DNA from: Saprospiraceae bacterium
GTDB taxonomy: Bacteria; Bacteroidota; Bacteroidia; Chitinophagales; Saprospiraceae
NCBI GenBank assembly: GCA_028279185.1
Contig: JANQSS010000184.1
Location: forward strand, 62,001 to 126,000
Direction of reading: 5' to 3'
DNA length: 64,000 nucleotides
Shown: one piece after another, positions 1 through 8,980 of the stretch
Layout of the letters: every line of letters starts with the position of its first letter
How positions within the stretch are numbered: the first letter of the stretch is position 1
Translations under genes and position numbers: made by a program
Notes under the pieces: generated by a model
Told to the model about the DNA's origin: nothing
The model's input: the letters and a program-made list of their open reading frames with translations, nothing else
The model's database searches: none

Positions 1-2
1 AG

Positions 3-908
3 ATAGCAGCATTTTTGGGCATGGAAGATGCCATCCTTTATGCTGCTGCTTTTGATGCAAATGGCGGCCTTTTTGAACCCCTTTTAACCAAGGATGATGC
101 TGTCATTTCAGATCAACTCAATCACGCATCGATCATAGATGGAATTAGACTGTGCAAGGCCCAACGGTATCGCTATCTCCACAATGATATGGCCGATCTC
201 GAAGAACAATTGAAGCAAGCATCAGGCGCAAGACGTCGACTTATTGCAACGGATGGTTCCTTTTCAATGGACGGAACAATAGCACAGTTGGATAAAATAT
301 GTGACCTGGCCGACAAATATGATGCCATGGTCATGATTGATGAATGCCATTCAACTGGATTTATTGGCAAAACAGGACGAGGTGTTCATGAATATTGCAA
401 TGTCATGGACCGTATCGATATAATAACAGGAACATTTGGCAAGGCCTTAGGAGGCGCCTCTGGTGGTTTTACCGCTGCGCGCCGAGAAATTGTTGATATG
501 CTCCGCCAACGATCGCGACCGTATTTATTTTCGAATACGGTTGCTCCTTCAATTGTAGGCGCTTCCATAAAAGTGATCGACTTACTAACCTCATCGACAC
601 ATTTAAGGGATAAATTGGAATTAAATACGAAAAGGTTCAGGGATAATATGACGGCAGCTGGGTTTGATATTATACCTGGTGTGCATCCCATTGTTCCTAT
701 AATGTTATATGATGCAAAGTTATCTCAGCAGTTTGCGCGTGCTCTACTTGATGAAGGCATATATGTAATTGGGTTTTTCTTTCCCGTAGTACCTAAAGGG
801 AAGGCGAGAATTCGGGTTCAAATTTCCGCTGGCCACGAATTTCACCATATTGATAAAGCTGTGGCTGCTTTTACTAAAGTTGGTAAGGCATTAAATGTTA
901 TTCAATAA
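3..908 (+). CDS. kbl: glycine C-acetyltransferase (2-amino-3-ketobutyrate CoA ligase), 5'-truncated
   Basis: PLP-dependent enzyme that joins glycine and acetyl-CoA to 2-amino-3-ketobutyrate or runs the reverse cleavage in threonine breakdown. The frame is open to the window edge, so the N-terminal part (roughly 90-100 residues of a ~395-residue family) is missing; the internal ATG at 21 is not the true start. Visible family features are the block from [10 protein letters not shown] through [11 protein letters not shown], the NHASIIDG segment, the DECHSTG motif that contacts the cofactor ring, and the PLP-lysine motif [10 protein letters not shown] with the lysine codon at 441-443. The [14 protein letters not shown] stretch favours KBL over the related 8-amino-7-oxononanoate synthase (BioF), although the two are close. 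No threonine dehydrogenase is visible beside it. Confidence 0.88.
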   Translation: MAAFLGMEDAILYAAAFDANGGLFEPLLTKDDAVISDQLNHASIIDGIRLCKAQRYRYLHNDMADLEEQLKQASGARRRLIATDGSFSMDGTIAQLDKICDLADKYDAMVMIDECHSTGFIGKTGRGVHEYCNVMDRIDIITGTFGKALGGASGGFTAARREIVDMLRQRSRPYLFSNTVAPSIVGASIKVIDLLTSSTHLRDKLELNTKRFRDNMTAAGFDIIPGVHPIVPIMLYDAKLSQQFARALLDEGIYVIGFFFPVVPKGKARIRVQISAGHEFHHIDKAVAAFTKVGKALNVIQ

Positions 909-1057
909 ATCTAAAACCTGCCTTTATCAAGAAAATTTATAAAATAGTAATCATTCTCTTTTTCCCTGTATTTATTTTTCATTGCAAACAGTCAAATATC
1001 GTTGCCGTAGATGAGGAGCCATACACGATCAATCATGTTACTAAAAGCAGCAATGCA

Positions 1058-2653
1058 ATGGTGGTTTCTGCAAATCCGCTGGCTTCTGATATCGGCATAA
1101 CCATTCTAAAAAAAGGTGGAAATGCGGTTGACGCAGCTGTAGCCGTGCAATTTGCACTGGCCGTGTGTTATCCACGAGCCGGCAATATTGGGGGTGGAGG
1201 TTTCATGATCATTAGAGAGGCTAACGGTAGTGCACATGCACTAGACTATCGTGAAGTTGCGCCAGTAGAAGCACATCGCGACATGTACCTCGATAGTCTT
1301 GAAGATGTTATTCCCGAATTGAGTACAAAGGGCCACCTTGCTGTTGGCGTGCCAGGAACCGTCTATGGTATGTTTGACGCATGGAAGAAATTCGGAAGGA
1401 TTGAGCAGTTTTCTGATCTAATTCAACCTGCAATTGATTTGGCAAGTAAGGGTTATTTAATAAATACAGCCGAAAAAAATAGATTCAATCAGTATCAATC
1501 AGATTTCGTAAAATTCCACGATAAATCGTCACCATTTTTAAAAATAGACTGGAAAGTCGGTGATAAACTGGTTCAGCCAGACTTGGCTGAAACGCTACAA
1601 CGAATTGCTGTTGCGGAAGGGCCTGATGGATTTTACGAAGGTAAAACCGCGGATTTAATTGTTGCCGAAATGAAACGCGGAAATGGAATCATCACTCATG
1701 ATGATTTACGCAGTTATCGATCAAAGTGGCGCGACCCTCAAATTGGATATTATAAAAATAATAAGGTCATCAGTATGCCACCACCTTCCAGTGGTGGAAT
1801 TGCCCTACTTCAACTATTGGAAATCGTTGAGCAATATCCCTTAGATGAATTGGGCTACCACTCCGTAGACTACATACATTTAATAGTTGAAGCGTGCCGT
1901 CGAGTCTATGCAGATCGTGCTCAATATTTGGGAGACCAAGATTTTGTCAATGTCCCGGAAGAAATGCTACTCGACTCTGTTTATTTAATGGAGCGAATGA
2001 ATAATTTTAACAATGAAAATGCTACCAAAAGCACGGATATTGGCGCTGGTGATTTTGAATTAAAAATGGAAAGTTTTGAAACTACACATACCAGCGTAGT
2101 GGATGAAAATGGAATGGCCGTTGCTGTTACAACTACCTTGAATTTAAATTTTGGCTCGAAAGTTCTTGTTAATGGAGCAGGTTTTTTCCTAAACGATGAG
2201 ATGGATGATTTTAGCGCAAAGCCAGGTGTCCCGAATGCCTTTGGCCTCATTGGGAATGAAGCAAATGCAATTGAGCCGGGGAAACGGATGCTTAGTTCTA
2301 TGACCCCGACAATTGTGGAAAAAGATGGAAAACTAAAGCTGGTATTGGGGACTCCTGGAGGTAGCACAATTATTACCTCGGTTTTTCAAGTAATACTTAA
2401 TGTGCTTGATCACGGTATGCCACTTGACGAAGCCGTATTTGCCAGGCGATTTCATCATCAATGGTTACCTGATCTTATTATGACAGAGGCCAATATGTGG
2501 AATCAGAATTTGCGTGATACATTAACTAAGCGGGGGCATAAGCTTTCTGAGCGTGGACGCATAGGTCTGATAAAAGCAATTGCGATTGAAGAAGATGGAA
2601 CACTAATCGGTGTAGGTGATAATCGTTCAGACGATCATGCCAGTGGCTATTGA
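1058..2653 (+). CDS. ggt: gamma-glutamyltransferase (GGT), lipoprotein-like; true start probably upstream
   Basis: N-terminal nucleophile hydrolase that cleaves gamma-glutamyl bonds of glutathione and transfers the glutamyl group; normally exported and self-cleaved into two subunits. The family core begins right at the first ATG (AMVVSANPLAS). Catalytic Thr of the small subunit is in TTHTSVVDENG, about residue 342 from this ATG. The PPPSSGG and MLSSMTPT motifs are also present. The same frame is open back to 887 and encodes a basic start, a run of hydrophobic residues and a Cys (KKIYKIVIILFF...FHCKQSN), a typical lipoprotein signal. No ATG, GTG or TTG precedes it; the ATC at 926 is the most likely initiation codon or a mutated ATG. 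The coordinates given use the first standard start. The enzyme call is firm; the start is not. Confidence 0.9.
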   Translation: MVVSANPLASDIGITILKKGGNAVDAAVAVQFALAVCYPRAGNIGGGGFMIIREANGSAHALDYREVAPVEAHRDMYLDSLEDVIPELSTKGHLAVGVPGTVYGMFDAWKKFGRIEQFSDLIQPAIDLASKGYLINTAEKNRFNQYQSDFVKFHDKSSPFLKIDWKVGDKLVQPDLAETLQRIAVAEGPDGFYEGKTADLIVAEMKRGNGIITHDDLRSYRSKWRDPQIGYYKNNKVISMPPPSSGGIALLQLLEIVEQYPLDELGYHSVDYIHLIVEACRRVYADRAQYLGDQDFVNVPEEMLLDSVYLMERMNNFNNENATKSTDIGAGDFELKMESFETTHTSVVDENGMAVAVTTTLNLNFGSKVLVNGAGFFLNDEMDDFSAKPGVPNAFGLIGNEANAIEPGKRMLSSMTPTIVEKDGKLKLVLGTPGGSTIITSVFQVILNVLDHGMPLDEAVFARRFHHQWLPDLIMTEANMWNQNLRDTLTKRGHKLSERGRIGLIKAIAIEEDGTLIGVGDNRSDDHASGY

Positions 2654-2732
2654 GAGACAGCGCAGCAATTGGGTTACGGAATTTTTAACAATCTAATATT
2701 TTTAGACAGTAGCGTTTAAAAGTCGGCCAGAT

Positions 2733-3392
2733 TTACTCTACTGCACCAAAGGCGAATTGGACAATATTTGCACCCATATCCAATGCTTTTTTTCGGATAT
2801 CGGGAGGATCATTATGAACAGCTTCATCTTCCCAACCATCTCCTAAATCGCATTCATACGTGTAAAGGCATATTAATCGCCCTTCAAAAAAAAGTCCAAA
2901 TGCCTGCGCTGGGTTTTCATCATGCTTGTGGATTTTCGGAAGTCCTGATTTAAATGCTTCGAATTGCTTATAAATTATGTGCTCATCAGGTAGCTCCACA
3001 AATTCTAATTCTGGAAATACCGATTTCATCGCGGGCCGCACAAAAGGATCCATCCCATAATTATCATCAATATGTAAAAATCCACCTCCAATTAAGTACG
3101 TTCTTAAATTCTCCGCTTCAGCAGAAGAAAAAACCACATTTCCATGACCTGTCATGTGAATGAATGGATAATTAAATAAGTCAGCGCTACCCACTTCAAC
3201 TGTGGCATAGTTAGTTTTTAAATCCATGTCCAATTGCTGGTTGCAATAACTTGACAAATTTGTCAAGCTGGTAGGATTTGCATACCAATCGCCGCCGCCA
3301 TTGTATTTAAGAAGACCTAATTGAAGATCCGATTGGCCAATTGCCATAGTTGCAATAGAAATGAAAATTAGTGTAAAACGGTATCTGGTCAT
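2733..3392 (-). CDS. DUF4159 domain protein, secreted
   Basis: A 219-residue exported protein. Residues 1-19 form a signal peptide (basic start, hydrophobic core, AIGQ end). The rest is a single DUF4159 domain, recognised by the pattern FIHMTGHGNVVFS followed by LRTYLIGGGFLHIDDNYG and FVRPAMKSVFPE; this fold resembles a glutamine-amidotransferase-like Rossmann domain used for protein or ligand binding. The biochemical role is unknown. Its ATG overlaps the stop codon of rsmE by 4 bases (ATGA), so the two are translationally coupled. Confidence 0.8.
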   Translation of the reverse strand: MTRYRFTLIFISIATMAIGQSDLQLGLLKYNGGGDWYANPTSLTNLSSYCNQQLDMDLKTNYATVEVGSADLFNYPFIHMTGHGNVVFSSAEAENLRTYLIGGGFLHIDDNYGMDPFVRPAMKSVFPELEFVELPDEHIIYKQFEAFKSGLPKIHKHDENPAQAFGLFFEGRLICLYTYECDLGDGWEDEAVHNDPPDIRKKALDMGANIVQFAFGAVE

Positions 3393-4099
3393 TTTTTGAT
3401 TATTATTCGTTTGTTTTGCACCATAGCGATTGCCATTATTCCGGCAGTTTCTGTCCGCAGTCGATTTTCGCTCAGGCTCACTGGAATAAATCCATGTTGC
3501 GTGGCCGTTGCGTATTCTTTATCGGTGAAATCACCTTCAGGACCTATGGCGACGATCACGTTACCTGACATTTCCTGCTCGACTAACGTCGGATGGCTAC
3601 CTTCAATTTTGCCAATGTACTTGTGTTCATAATTGAGTGCACTTGTTTGTAAGAACGAATTGAACGATGTCATTTCATGAATCCGAGTTAAGTGGAGTCG
3701 GAAACATTGTTTCATTGCGGATACAGCAAGTTTATTGAGTCGCTTAGTCTTAAATTCCTTTCGCATCGTTCGTTCCGTTTTAACGAGGTATAAGTCCGTC
3801 AAACCCATCTCGACACCCTTTTCTAACAGGTCTTCGATCCGAGATGCGCTTTTTGTAGGAGCTACAACTATTGACAACCTCCTCGTCTCTTCAAGTCTTC
3901 GTATCTTTTTTAATGGTTTGAAAATAGCACCCGATCTATTTAGTTGTAATATCTCCGCCTGCCATAGATCGCCATCACCGGCTGTAATGTAGGCCAGCTC
4001 ACCAACGGATTTTCGCATGACTTTGCTTAAGTGCCTGGATTCATTATCGTCTGCTAAAGCTTGATTTTCATTTATCGTGTGAACAAAATACAATTGCAT
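3389..4099 (-). CDS. rsmE: 16S rRNA (uracil-1498-N3)-methyltransferase RsmE
   Basis: SPOUT-class methyltransferase that puts a methyl group on N3 of U1498 in 16S rRNA using S-adenosylmethionine. At 236 residues it has normal family length. The N-terminal PUA-like half includes NESRHLSKVMRKSVGE; the C-terminal knotted half includes AIGPEGDFTDKE and the LRTETAGI segment near the end, both diagnostic for RsmE. It is the upstream gene of a pair with the DUF4159 gene (4-base overlap) and is divergent from rseP, with about 170 bases between them. Confidence 0.93.
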   Translation of the reverse strand: MQLYFVHTINENQALADDNESRHLSKVMRKSVGELAYITAGDGDLWQAEILQLNRSGAIFKPLKKIRRLEETRRLSIVVAPTKSASRIEDLLEKGVEMGLTDLYLVKTERTMRKEFKTKRLNKLAVSAMKQCFRLHLTRIHEMTSFNSFLQTSALNYEHKYIGKIEGSHPTLVEQEMSGNVIVAIGPEGDFTDKEYATATQHGFIPVSLSENRLRTETAGIMAIAMVQNKRIIIKK

Positions 4100-4196
4100 G
4101 CAGCTGATGTGTTAACGTAAAAAAATAGCCCGTGGTCAAATTCGACCAGTAACTTCCTTTAAACGCGGTGAAAACGCGAATTTAACGATTGAATTG

Positions 4197-4204
4197 TACC
4201 TTTG
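4197..4204 (+). promoter_or_regulatory. candidate -7 box (TACCTTTG) for rseP
   Basis: Matches the Bacteroidota primary-sigma -7 consensus TAnnTTTG and lies about 66 bases before the rseP start, in the rsmE/rseP divergent gap. No clear -33 TTTG is seen at the usual spacing, so this rests on the -7 box alone. Confidence 0.4.
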
Positions 4205-4270
4205 GCCGACTTTTGGGAACTGAATGTCAACTCAGATGTTTATGCCCTTGGAATCATAATCACAAATTGA

Positions 4271-5611
4271 ATGAGTACAATGATCATGATCGCTCAGTTC
4301 TTTCTGAGCCTCAGTCTACTTATAGTTTTGCATGAAGCTGGGCATTTTTCAGCAGCTCGGTGGTTCAATACACGTGTTGAAAAGTTTTATCTCTTCTTTG
4401 ACCCCTGGTTTTCCTTGATCAAGAAAAAAATCGGTGATACTGAGTATGGAGTAGGTTGGCTGCCTCTGGGAGGCTATGTAAAAATAGCCGGAATGATTGA
4501 CGAAAGTATGGACAAAGAGCAAATGAAAGGCCCCGTTCAACCTTGGGAATTTCGTGCTAAGCCAGCATGGCAGCGCCTAATTATTATGCTTGGTGGAGTC
4601 ATTGTTAATTTCCTCCTTGGATTTCTAATTTTTGCTATGATGCTTTGGTATTGGGGCGAATCTTATGTCGCCTCATCGGAGGCAAAGGACGGAATATTTG
4701 CTTTGGAAGAAGGCAAGAAATTAGGGTTACAAGATGGTGACAAAATTATTTCTACTGGAGATTTTCCGTTCGACCGATTCGAGGATCGTGATGTTATAAA
4801 TCACATAATTTTGGATGACGCCCGTAGCATAAAAGTAAATCGTGCCGGAAAGGAAATATCAATTCCTGTGGCTCCGGAAACCGTGAAATATTTTGCGGGG
4901 TCTAAATTTAAGGGAAAAAGGTTATTTGAGCTACCCTACCCTTTTATTATTAAAGAAGTGGCAGGCGGTAAACCGGCCAAAGAAGCCGGTATTATTCCGG
5001 GTGATAAAGTCATTGGTATTAATGGTCAAAAAATGGAACAAGGGTCTGTTATTCTGGCAGAGATTGCCAAGTACAAATCTTCTCCCATGTCAGTCACTAT
5101 TAAGCGTGGTAATGAAGTAAAAGAAATAAACCTCACAACGACAAAAAATGCGACCATAGGCGTGACGCTGGGAATACCCGATGATTATTATGAATTATCA
5201 TATAAGCGCTATGGTTTTTTCGAATCTATACCGGCCGGTATTAAAGAAGGAATTGGAGTATTGACTACACAATTTAAAGCAGTTGGTAAAATGTTCGATG
5301 GCACGCTTGATGCAGCTGAAAGTCTTGGCGGGCCTATAGCCATAGCCAAAATATTTCCAAAAGAATGGAATGCCAAAGCCTTTTGGAAACTCACTGCAAC
5401 TTTATCTATGATATTAGCTTTTATGAATTTACTTCCTATTCCAGCACTGGATGGAGGTCATGTAATGTTTTTGTTGTGGGAGATGATTTCTGGCCGAAAA
5501 CCGAGTGACAAGTTCATGGAAATTACGACTTTAATTGGATTTATTATTTTGATGGCATTCATGATACTATTATTTGGAAACGACATTAGACGGGAGATAT
5601 TAAATTGGTAA
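4271..5611 (+). CDS. rseP: site-2 protease RseP (intramembrane zinc metalloprotease)
   Basis: Integral inner-membrane protease that cuts transmembrane segments, classically of anti-sigma factors or leftover signal peptides. The zinc motif HEAGH is at residues 21-25 in the first membrane helix. A second hydrophobic segment follows at about 106-128, PDZ-type regions lie between about 140 and 290, and the C-terminal membrane motif NLLPIPALDGGH supplies the third zinc ligand (Asp of LDG). The length of 446 residues is normal for the family in this phylum. The first of several nearby ATGs was chosen because it gives a complete first helix. It overlaps the hscB start by 7 bases. Its substrate here is unknown; the anti-sigma factor at 6555-7328 is a candidate only by proximity. 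Confidence 0.93.
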   Translation: MSTMIMIAQFFLSLSLLIVLHEAGHFSAARWFNTRVEKFYLFFDPWFSLIKKKIGDTEYGVGWLPLGGYVKIAGMIDESMDKEQMKGPVQPWEFRAKPAWQRLIIMLGGVIVNFLLGFLIFAMMLWYWGESYVASSEAKDGIFALEEGKKLGLQDGDKIISTGDFPFDRFEDRDVINHIILDDARSIKVNRAGKEISIPVAPETVKYFAGSKFKGKRLFELPYPFIIKEVAGGKPAKEAGIIPGDKVIGINGQKMEQGSVILAEIAKYKSSPMSVTIKRGNEVKEINLTTTKNATIGVTLGIPDDYYELSYKRYGFFESIPAGIKEGIGVLTTQFKAVGKMFDGTLDAAESLGGPIAIAKIFPKEWNAKAFWKLTATLSMILAFMNLLPIPALDGGHVMFLLWEMISGRKPSDKFMEITTLIGFIILMAFMILLFGNDIRREILNW

Positions 5612-6123
5612 ATTATTTTCATTTATTGGATATTCCGATATCGTTGTCGATCGATAAGTCGGATTTAAAACGACGTTTTTATACGCTGTCACGTCAGTAT
5701 CATCCCGATATTAATTCAGCACAAGATCCTGAAGCGTATGTTGAATTACTCGAAAAATCAGGGCAGGTTAACGACGCGTACAAAACACTTTTAGATGATA
5801 ATATGCGATTAAAGCATTACTTGCTTATCCACAATGTCGTTCTTGACGCAAATGAAACGTTATCCCCCTCATTTTTAATGGAGATGATGGAATTAAACGA
5901 GACAGTCATGGAATTGAACCAAGACGCAGCCGGGCGCACCGAAGTGTTGTCAAACCTGAAAACGCGTGAAGCATTAATTCAGAAAAAGATTATGAAAATT
6001 GATGAAGTCATAGGGTATGACAAACCTGGAGAACAGCATTTACTGGATCTTAAGGGCTTGTATTTTCAACAAAAATACATGTTGCGCATCCGAAAGAATT
6101 TGAATAGTTTTGTCGACGAATAG
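5605..6123 (+). CDS. hscB: HscB-like J-domain co-chaperone for Fe-S cluster assembly
   Basis: Probable co-chaperone that delivers the Fe-S scaffold protein to an Hsp70 (HscA/DnaK). The N-terminal J-like domain has the HPD motif in RQYHPDINSAQ (about residues 31-41). The C-terminal part, about residues 80-172, is the helical HscB oligomerisation domain. The start is TTG at 5605, which overlaps the end of rseP and gives the family's typical opening (VNYFHLLDIP). At 172 residues the length is normal. Genes for HscA or IscU are not in view, so the assignment rests on the sequence alone. Confidence 0.82.
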   Translation: MVNYFHLLDIPISLSIDKSDLKRRFYTLSRQYHPDINSAQDPEAYVELLEKSGQVNDAYKTLLDDNMRLKHYLLIHNVVLDANETLSPSFLMEMMELNETVMELNQDAAGRTEVLSNLKTREALIQKKIMKIDEVIGYDKPGEQHLLDLKGLYFQQKYMLRIRKNLNSFVDE

Positions 6124-6198
6124 AACGACGAAGGTTGTTCATCATTTCTCAGTCTTAGGGCTGAGCAGGTCAGCTGCTACCGCCTGACTTGAACGTAT

Positions 6199-6282
6199 GC
6201 CGAAGTGGCGGAATTGGTAGACGCGCTGGATTCAAAATCCAGTTCTGGCAACAGAGTGCGGGTTCGATTCCCGCCTTCGGTA
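6199..6282 (+). tRNA. tRNA-Leu (anticodon CAA)
   Basis: An 84-base class II tRNA. The acceptor stem GCCGAAG pairs with CTTCGGT (G-U at the first pair), the D arm contains TGGTAGACG, the anticodon stem CTGGA/TCCAG encloses loop TTCAAAA (anticodon CAA, codon UUG), a long variable arm follows, and the T loop is TTCGATT. CCA is not encoded. Confidence 0.95.
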
Positions 6283-6554
6283 CTCTTACTTATTTAAACA
6301 ATAATGTTCATAAGAATGGTAATTGCGCATGAAAAATCATGTGCCAATACCGTATCATCCGCCCCGTCCCAATTCTTACTAAATCTGTGATTCTTAGCTA
6401 AAATTTATGAACCCTCGAAGGGATGAAAAATTAAAGTTTTCGACCCTTTCCAAAGGAATGAGCGTACGTTTGCATGGACGAGGGGCAATTATCTCGGAGT
6501 CACTTTACATTTCCACATTTTTTTAAGCCGGCAATCCCATATAATTACTAGGTT

Positions 6555-7328
6555 TTAAATCGTCACCGAGGCTATCAAGTTCTTCAATGTTGGATGTTCA
6601 CTTCCACCTTTTGGTTCAATCGTTACGTTGAGGCTGCTTGCTTCGGGTCGATATGGAATTTTGAAAATTTCTCCAGGATGGTCTGGTATTATATCCATGC
6701 TAATCATCTCACCATCAATGTCCGCCCATAATTGCAAACATTGGTTTACTGGCAATTCCGGAAGATTTAAAACATGGATGTGTGTGGTGGCGGCTTCCCG
6801 ATTAATGTATGCCACCATGTTTAGTCGCAAAGAAGAGTTTGATAAGCCATATGGCCTGGCATTCGCATCTCCAAAAATTTCCATATTGGCTTGCAATCGT
6901 TCCTGCTCCTTTATGCCTTCATCACACTGTTCCTTAAGTTGTTGATAGGCCGTCTTCAAATCATCATGCTGTTTACTAAGAGTTCCCATTCTGTGATAAG
7001 CGTAATAGAGTAAACAAAGAAAACTGGCCGCAATTGCAAGCCATTTCCAATTACCACTGTTCCTTCTGATCATCCCGGGCTTACTACCCTTTTCTAAATT
7101 CGAAACCTCATCCAGAATTTTTTTCCTGACAATCGGAGGGGGAACGGCAGCCATTTTTTGTGCCAATTCGATCAAATTATTCTGAAGGTTACTGTAAGCT
7201 GCACGGACTTCCTCGTTCTCATCAATAAATCGTTCGACCTCGGCCTTATCCGATTCAGAAATGGTTCCTAACACATATTCTTCCAACAACCCGGATTTGA
7301 GAAATTCATCTATCTTCATACCCTTCAT
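6555..7328 (-). CDS. RskA-type anti-sigma factor, single-pass membrane protein
   Basis: Likely holds the adjacent ECF sigma factor inactive at the membrane. The cytoplasmic N-terminal part (about residues 1-90, beginning KIDEFLKSGLLEEYVLG) resembles the zinc-less anti-sigma domain of RskA/SigK-type systems. One membrane helix spans about residues 94-112. A short coiled-coil follows at about 117-147, and the periplasmic anti-sigma-K C-terminal domain (about 165-257) contains the HIHVLNLPELP and LQLWADIDGE patterns. Its start overlaps the sigma gene's stop by 4 bases; an ATG at 7319 is an alternative start. Release by proteolysis is likely, as for other members, but is inferred. Confidence 0.85.
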   Translation of the reverse strand: MKGMKIDEFLKSGLLEEYVLGTISESDKAEVERFIDENEEVRAAYSNLQNNLIELAQKMAAVPPPIVRKKILDEVSNLEKGSKPGMIRRNSGNWKWLAIAASFLCLLYYAYHRMGTLSKQHDDLKTAYQQLKEQCDEGIKEQERLQANMEIFGDANARPYGLSNSSLRLNMVAYINREAATTHIHVLNLPELPVNQCLQLWADIDGEMISMDIIPDHPGEIFKIPYRPEASSLNVTIEPKGGSEHPTLKNLIASVTI

Positions 7329-7882
7329 ACTGCAATTAATATCAATAACAGCATTGTCATGGAATCGGCCAATGCTTCTTTTAATTCACGAAGTCCAATC
7401 CTGAGTCTCGTTTTCACCGTGCCCAGTGGAATGTCCAGATCTTCACTCACCTCAACCTGAGTTAGTCCTCGAAAGTAAATTGCTATAAGCACTTCTCGGT
7501 ACTTGCAATTCAGTTTTGCTAATACTTTTGTCAAATTATCCACAGCCTCTTTTCCGCTCAGATTTTCATCAATATATACGTTTGAATACTCCTTATGGAT
7601 CTCAGCGCCAGATTGTTTATTTAATGATCTCAATTTATCTATCGCTGTATTTCGGCAAATACGTAATAACCAGGTAAATAGTTTCGACCGTTTTTCATCA
7701 TATTGCTCTGCATTTCTCCAAATCTTCACAAAGCTATCCTGAAGTACATCCTGCGCCAAATCATCGTCACGTAAAATGGCTTTTACAACGCCGTACAGGT
7801 TTGCAGAATAATTATCATAGATCAAGGCGACAAAAGCTTTGTCTTTAGCCCGTATCAATTCAACAATTTCTTTTTCAATCAA
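7325..7882 (-). CDS. ECF-family RNA polymerase sigma factor
   Basis: A 185-residue sigma-70-family factor of the extracytoplasmic-function class. Region 2 lies at about residues 20-90, with the core-binding stretch LAQDVLQDSFVKIWRN and FTWLLRICRNTAIDKLR. Region 4 lies at about 120-172 with the helix-turn-helix LTQVEVSEDLDIPLGTVKTRLR. It is coupled to the downstream anti-sigma gene (4-base overlap) and is divergent from the secreted fasciclin gene. The order sigma, RskA-like anti-sigma, fasciclin mirrors the SigK-RskA-MPT70 system of mycobacteria, so the fasciclin gene is the first target to test. Confidence 0.92.
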   Translation of the reverse strand: MIEKEIVELIRAKDKAFVALIYDNYSANLYGVVKAILRDDDLAQDVLQDSFVKIWRNAEQYDEKRSKLFTWLLRICRNTAIDKLRSLNKQSGAEIHKEYSNVYIDENLSGKEAVDNLTKVLAKLNCKYREVLIAIYFRGLTQVEVSEDLDIPLGTVKTRLRIGLRELKEALADSMTMLLLILIAV

Positions 7883-8003
7883 TTTATTCAGCGAAAATTT
7901 ATGGGAAACAATATTAACAAAATTTTAAGAATAACCTGAAATCCAATCTACAATCCGCTCCGTAAGTATGTCGAAATTAAAATTATTCATTAAAATTATT
8001 AAC

Positions 8004-8573
8004 ATGAAAATCTCCCAAATCGTATTAAGTCTCTCATTGTTGATGTCATCGACAATTATTTTTGCGCAATGTTCAACAAATCAACACCAACCTTCTCATG
8101 TTACGAATGTATCCTGGTCTCACCATCGGGATATTGTCGACATAGCAGCCTCAAACGAAAGCTTATCGACATTGGTAACTGCTGTTCAGGCCGCGGATTT
8201 AGTTTCAACCTTAAAAGCAGATGGGCCCTATACGGTTTTTGCACCGGTTAACTCCGCATTTGCCAAACTACCTGATGGTGTATTGAATTCTCTACTTGAA
8301 CCCGGGAATAAAAAGAAACTGTCCGAAATACTTACTTATCACGTCGTTGCAGGAAAGTTTAAGGCAGCAGAAGTCCTCAATGCAATACAAGCATCTCCAA
8401 AAGGCTCTTTCGCCATTAAAACAGTAAGTGGTCAAACATTAAAGGCAATGTTGCGAAGTGGAACAGTTGTATTAGAAGATCAAAACGGCAATTTCGCTGC
8501 TGTAACCAAACCAGATGTTAACGCTTCAAATGGCGTAATTCATATTATCGATTCCGTCGTTTTGCCTAAGTAA
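8004..8573 (+). CDS. secreted fasciclin-domain protein
   Basis: A 189-residue exported protein with one fasciclin (FAS1) domain, a fold used for cell adhesion and matrix contacts. The ATG at 8004 is preferred over the in-frame ATG at 7968 because it begins a clean signal peptide (MKISQIVLSL, cleaved after about IIFAQ). The FAS1 domain covers about residues 45-188, with the conserved YTVFAPVNSAFAKLP, LTYHVVAG and NGVIHIIDSVVLP segments. It is divergent from an ECF sigma/anti-sigma pair, which suggests control by that factor, and is followed by a strong terminator. Confidence 0.9.
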   Translation: MKISQIVLSLSLLMSSTIIFAQCSTNQHQPSHVTNVSWSHHRDIVDIAASNESLSTLVTAVQAADLVSTLKADGPYTVFAPVNSAFAKLPDGVLNSLLEPGNKKKLSEILTYHVVAGKFKAAEVLNAIQASPKGSFAIKTVSGQTLKAMLRSGTVVLEDQNGNFAAVTKPDVNASNGVIHIIDSVVLPK

Positions 8574-8591
8574 TTTATTAGAAAAAGTGTA

Positions 8592-8640
8592 GCAGTGTTG
8601 GGTATGATTCATTTAATTGTGTACCCAACATTGCTTTTTA
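8592..8640 (+). terminator. intrinsic terminator after the fasciclin gene
   Basis: A 13-base-pair stem (left arm 8592-8604, right arm 8622-8634, one G-T pair) with a 17-base loop is followed by a run of T at 8635-8639. It starts 19 bases after the stop codon. Confidence 0.85.
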
Positions 8641-8980
8641 TTTGATCGAGTTGTCAAATAATACTGATGGCTGTCGAAATCTAGTTGTTTGATCAAAAAT
8701 AATTGACCTGAAGTCTATGACAGTATGGCAAACGGAAAAATAAGATTCCAACATTATTGAAAATGAAGCAATTCAAATAAACGTCCGTGCGGTCCGACGA
8801 TTAATCCGAATTGGGAATTTACATTCTCAAAACCCTGCGGAAATAAGAAATTTTATGAACTTTTAAATAAAATTGAAGGTCTCAAAACAACCGTTGATTT
8901 ACTTCAACTATCGGAAAAAGGTATAAACCGCACTCCAAATGTTTGTGAGGTACTTACGGTATGTTCACTACCTTTATTAG
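8641..8980. other. intergenic stretch without a supported gene
   Basis: About 340 bases between the fasciclin terminator and yjbQ. A frame is open from 8767 to 9045 (92 codons, with codon-like composition) but has no ATG, GTG or TTG near its beginning, starts right after a stop and runs into yjbQ. It may be the remains of a decayed gene. A short frame from an ATG at 8733 stops after 11 codons. No promoter motif stood out. Confidence 0.4.

Noticed and set aside
6283-6554. Possible small RNA between tRNA-Leu and the anti-sigma gene
   Set aside because: Short inverted segments were seen but no stable hairpin with a T run or promoter box supports a transcript.
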